Assembly (NCBI RefSeq): GCF_001636425.1
Contig: NZ_KV440953.1
Coordinates: 1,748,847-1,812,846, forward strand
Source: Heyndrickxia acidicola
Lineage (GTDB): Bacteria; Bacillota; Bacilli; Bacillales; Bacillaceae_C
Length of the DNA: 64,000 bases
Direction of reading: 5' to 3'
Shown in pieces: positions 61,673-64,000 of the stretch. The translations under genes and the position numbers were made by a program. Under the pieces are notes generated by a model that saw nothing but the letters and a program-made list of their open reading frames with translations, was not told the origin of the DNA and made no database searches. Numbering within the stretch: position 1 is the stretch's first letter; every line of letters starts with the position of its first letter.

Positions 61673-63865
61673 TTAATTGTTTTTATTTGTGTTTGACTGA
61701 GACTCTGCATCCGGCGTTTGAAAGCTTACTTCCAAAGGATCACCTTCTTGAACAGGGGAATTCGGAGAGACACTTTGACTAATGGCAAATCCCTCCCCAT
61801 TCATTGAGAGATTTAAGCCCAGCATTTCAGAAACACTAATAACATCGCGTTTTGACCACCCTGTCATATCAGGCATTGATGCTTGACCATCTGTTTTTAT
61901 AAATACTTTTTCCCCTTCTAATAAAGGTTCTCCCTCATTCGGGCTCTGGCTGACAACAGTGTTTCCTTTACCAAGTACAATTGGATTTAGCTTTGCCTTT
62001 TTAAACATATTTACAGCGTCTGTTATGTTAAGGCCAGAAGCGTCCGGAATCTTGGTTACCGCTGCAGTTTGCATTTTATCAGGTTTTATATTCAAGTACT
62101 GAAGACTGCTTTTCATTACCGGATTGAAAATCATTTTTACCGGAGTTGATCCGCTCTCCAGTGTATTTTGATCTAAGTGAGGCTGCTGTACAACAACATA
62201 CACAAGCAGTTTTGGATCATTCTCTGGAGCCATGCCTAAAAAGGAAAATACATAGTTGCTCCAGCCTTTTAAGTAGCCTCCGCCATTTGGATTCGGCATC
62301 TGGGCAGTTCCGGTTTTCCCGATAACCTGATAGCCGGGAATGTCATATACCATACCCGTCCCAGGCTTTTTGGCAACTACGTCTCTCAGGTAGCCTCTCA
62401 CCGTTTTGGCCGTTTCTGCACTAATTGGATTGCCAACCACTTCTGGCTTAGTTTGTTTTACTTTGCCGGTATTCGGATCAACAATTTTGTCAATGATATA
62501 TGGCTTCATCATTTTCCCATCATTTGCTACAGCAGTAGCTGCCTGAACCATTTGCATAGCTGTTACCGATGTTCCCTGTCCAAATGTTGTTGTATATCGT
62601 TCAATTGGATACTTGTACAATATTTGGCCGGATGCTTCATTTGGCAAATCAATCCCTGTAGGCTGGCCAAAGTGAAAACGATGCAAGTAGCTAAGGAATG
62701 TGTCCTGGCCAATCTTGTCCAGCAAACTAGAAAATGCCACATTTGAAGATCTTTGCAAACCTTCTAAATAGGTTATCTTTCCCCAGCCAATTCCAAAGTT
62801 ATAGTCTTTAATAGGATTTGGGACCCCTTTTACATAAAATTTCCCTGAATTGTACTTTTCATTTGGATTAAATACACCCTGTTGAACGGCTGTAGACAGT
62901 GTAAAGATTTTCATAGTAGAACCTGGTTCAAAGGTTGTTTCCACCGCTTCATTATGCCATGAATTGCTTAATCCTTCGCGGGTCGCAGGATCAAATGTCG
63001 GCCTTTGTCCCATCCCCAGAATTTTACCTGTTTTCGGATCAGCAACTACTGCAATCATTTTTGCTGGATGATATTTCTGCTGAACGTTATCCAGGGCATC
63101 TTCTATAAAGTTTTGAATCTTATCGTCAAGCGTTAAATAGACATTATCGCCGTTTTTGGGCTTTTCCACTTTCTTTTTACTGCCGGGAATGATATATCCC
63201 CACATGTCTCCTTCATATTGAACCCGTCCATTATAGCCTTGGAGCAGATTGTCAAGGCTTTTTTCAAGACCCATTTCACCCACGAGTTTAGATTTGCCAT
63301 TACTATCCTCCACTGATTGTGCATACCCTATTACATGAGATGCAAAGGAGCCATTCGGATAGAAGCGCTGGGCCTCAGGAGGCATAAACGTGATGCCAGG
63401 CAAATTTAGGGCTTCTATTTTAGTCATCATATCATAGGAAAGATTCTTCCCTGCTTTCCCGAATTCCACCTGAAAAACACCTTTTTTCGTTAAAAGATTG
63501 TAAATTTGATCTTCAGGCATATTGATTACAGTCGACAGCTTCGCTGCTGTCATTCGGGGATCTACTACATTTTTTGGGTTTTTAGGATCCACAGTCATCC
63601 TTTTGTCGAGAATCGCAATGAGTGTGTAGGACGGGACATCCTCAGCGAGTACATCCCCATTGCGGTCATAAATTGTCCCCCTGCTTGCCTCAATAACGTT
63701 AGATCGTAAATATTTTTGAGCTGCTTTAGCTGCCAGTACTTTTCCATCTACCTGCCCTGTGATTTCAATGATGAAAATCCTCGCAAACAATACAAAAAAG
63801 AGCAGACCGAAAAACACAAAAATAACGGCTGCTCCTTTGTTCATATTTGGTCTTTTTTGCTTCAT
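61673..63865 (-). CDS. pbpB: Class B penicillin-binding protein PBP2B (FtsI-type) with two PASTA repeats
   Basis: This 730-residue essential septal transpeptidase has a short cytoplasmic tail, one span (about 11-31) and EASRGTIYDRNGDVLAEDVP opening the dimerisation domain. Catalytic Ser is in EPGSTMKIF, SxN is in QRSSNVAF and KTGTAQMP lies near residue 530. Two PASTA repeats (TKIPDASGLNITDA, SMPDMTGWSKRDV) end the protein. ATG overlaps the ftsL stop (ATGA). It is the partner of FtsW in the divisome. Confidence 0.96.
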   Translation of the reverse strand: MKQKRPNMNKGAAVIFVFFGLLFFVLFARIFIIEITGQVDGKVLAAKAAQKYLRSNVIEASRGTIYDRNGDVLAEDVPSYTLIAILDKRMTVDPKNPKNVVDPRMTAAKLSTVINMPEDQIYNLLTKKGVFQVEFGKAGKNLSYDMMTKIEALNLPGITFMPPEAQRFYPNGSFASHVIGYAQSVEDSNGKSKLVGEMGLEKSLDNLLQGYNGRVQYEGDMWGYIIPGSKKKVEKPKNGDNVYLTLDDKIQNFIEDALDNVQQKYHPAKMIAVVADPKTGKILGMGQRPTFDPATREGLSNSWHNEAVETTFEPGSTMKIFTLSTAVQQGVFNPNEKYNSGKFYVKGVPNPIKDYNFGIGWGKITYLEGLQRSSNVAFSSLLDKIGQDTFLSYLHRFHFGQPTGIDLPNEASGQILYKYPIERYTTTFGQGTSVTAMQMVQAATAVANDGKMMKPYIIDKIVDPNTGKVKQTKPEVVGNPISAETAKTVRGYLRDVVAKKPGTGMVYDIPGYQVIGKTGTAQMPNPNGGGYLKGWSNYVFSFLGMAPENDPKLLVYVVVQQPHLDQNTLESGSTPVKMIFNPVMKSSLQYLNIKPDKMQTAAVTKIPDASGLNITDAVNMFKKAKLNPIVLGKGNTVVSQSPNEGEPLLEGEKVFIKTDGQASMPDMTGWSKRDVISVSEMLGLNLSMNGEGFAISQSVSPNSPVQEGDPLEVSFQTPDAESQSNTNKNN

Positions 63866-64000
63866 TTTTTGTCAACAACCTTGATATTATTTTCATTTAA
63901 TTTCAAACCCAATTCTTTCGCTTTCTGGGCAATACGATCGTATCGGCTGAGGTCACTTACTTGTGTTTGAAGACCTTCATTCACTTTCTGCTGGTTTTGT
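63862..64000 (-). CDS. ftsL: Cell division protein FtsL, C-terminal part (cut by window edge)
   Basis: The last 45 codons of a frame entering from the right edge read QNQQKVNEGLQTQVSDLSRY, then DRIAQKAKELGLKLNENNIK and VVDKK. The leucine-zipper-like coiled coil and the YDRIAQKAKELGL motif are typical of Bacillus FtsL, a bitopic protein linking DivIC/DivIB to PBP2B. The stop overlaps the pbpB start. The N-terminus and membrane span lie outside the window. Confidence 0.92.
   Translation of the reverse strand, partial: QNQQKVNEGLQTQVSDLSRYDRIAQKAKELGLKLNENNIKVVDKK

Overview
The window is a chromosomal segment from a low-GC, endospore-forming Bacillaceae bacterium. Evidence for this is the SpoVM, SpoIIGA, SigE, SigG, SpoVD and SpoVE genes, a PyrR-controlled pyr operon, an isoleucine T-box, strong AGGAGG-type ribosome sites, and gene order close to the yloU-to-ftsL region of Bacillus subtilis. 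Almost everything is on the minus strand. Only rpmB, rqcH and a LysM-3D cell-wall gene are on the plus strand.

Layout by coordinate. 1-1456: fakA (partial) and yloU, divergent from rpmB. 2.2-17.4 kb: spoVM, thiN, rpe, rsgA, prkC, prpC, rlmN, rsmB, fmt, def, priA, coaBC, rpoZ, gmk, remA, yloC, a tightly packed translation, tRNA-modification and signalling block. 17.5-22.1 kb: a Ca2+ P-type ATPase (yloB) divergent from rqcH. 22.1-32.6 kb: the complete UMP operon pyrR-B-C-AA-AB-K-D-F-E with three PyrR attenuators but no pyrP. 32.7-38.7 kb: ylyB, lspA, ylyA, and ileS behind a T-box. 38.7-43.9 kb: divIVA-ylmH-ylmG-sepF-ylmE-ylmD and ylmC, with a LysM-3D gene inserted. 44.2-47.4 kb: sigG, sigE, spoIIGA. 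47.9-64 kb: the division and cell-wall cluster ftsZ, ftsA, divIB, murG, spoVE, murD, mraY, a solo MurF-like domain, murE, spoVD, pbpB, ftsL (partial).

How the parts work together: the right half builds and places the septum (FtsZ, FtsA, SepF, DivIVA, DivIB, FtsL, PBP2B) and makes lipid II (MurE, MurD, MraY, MurG). The sporulation factors embedded there (SpoIIGA processes pro-SigE; SigG takes over in the forespore; SpoVD and SpoVE make cortex; SpoVM anchors the coat) reuse the same machinery. The left half supplies ribosome assembly, RNA modification, formyl-Met handling, CoA, GMP and UMP.

Relative to B. subtilis as I remember it, the window lacks pyrP, the cysH operon between pyrE and rqcH, ylmA, bpr, murB and ylxW-ylxX-sbp.

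The least ordinary content is between genes. Three families of dispersed repeats occupy many of the larger gaps. Family A (five copies) has conserved flanks around a self-complementary core whose sequence differs between copies. Family B (three copies, about 160-175 bp) ends in GGCTC. Family C (six full or partial copies, about 126 bp) runs from GTTGATT to AATCAAC. A and B share a GGCTyTGTTAAA-like terminus, and B or its terminus lies 22-33 bp beyond C at three separate sites. Other notable points are a sigG leader with a Shine-Dalgarno-masking hairpin, a spoIIGA promoter with 22-bp spacing and an upstream 0A-like box, a WalR box before the LysM-3D gene, tandem PyrR attenuators where pyrP would be, and the solo MurF-like domain. 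I found no phage, CRISPR array, insertion-sequence transposase, rRNA or tRNA.
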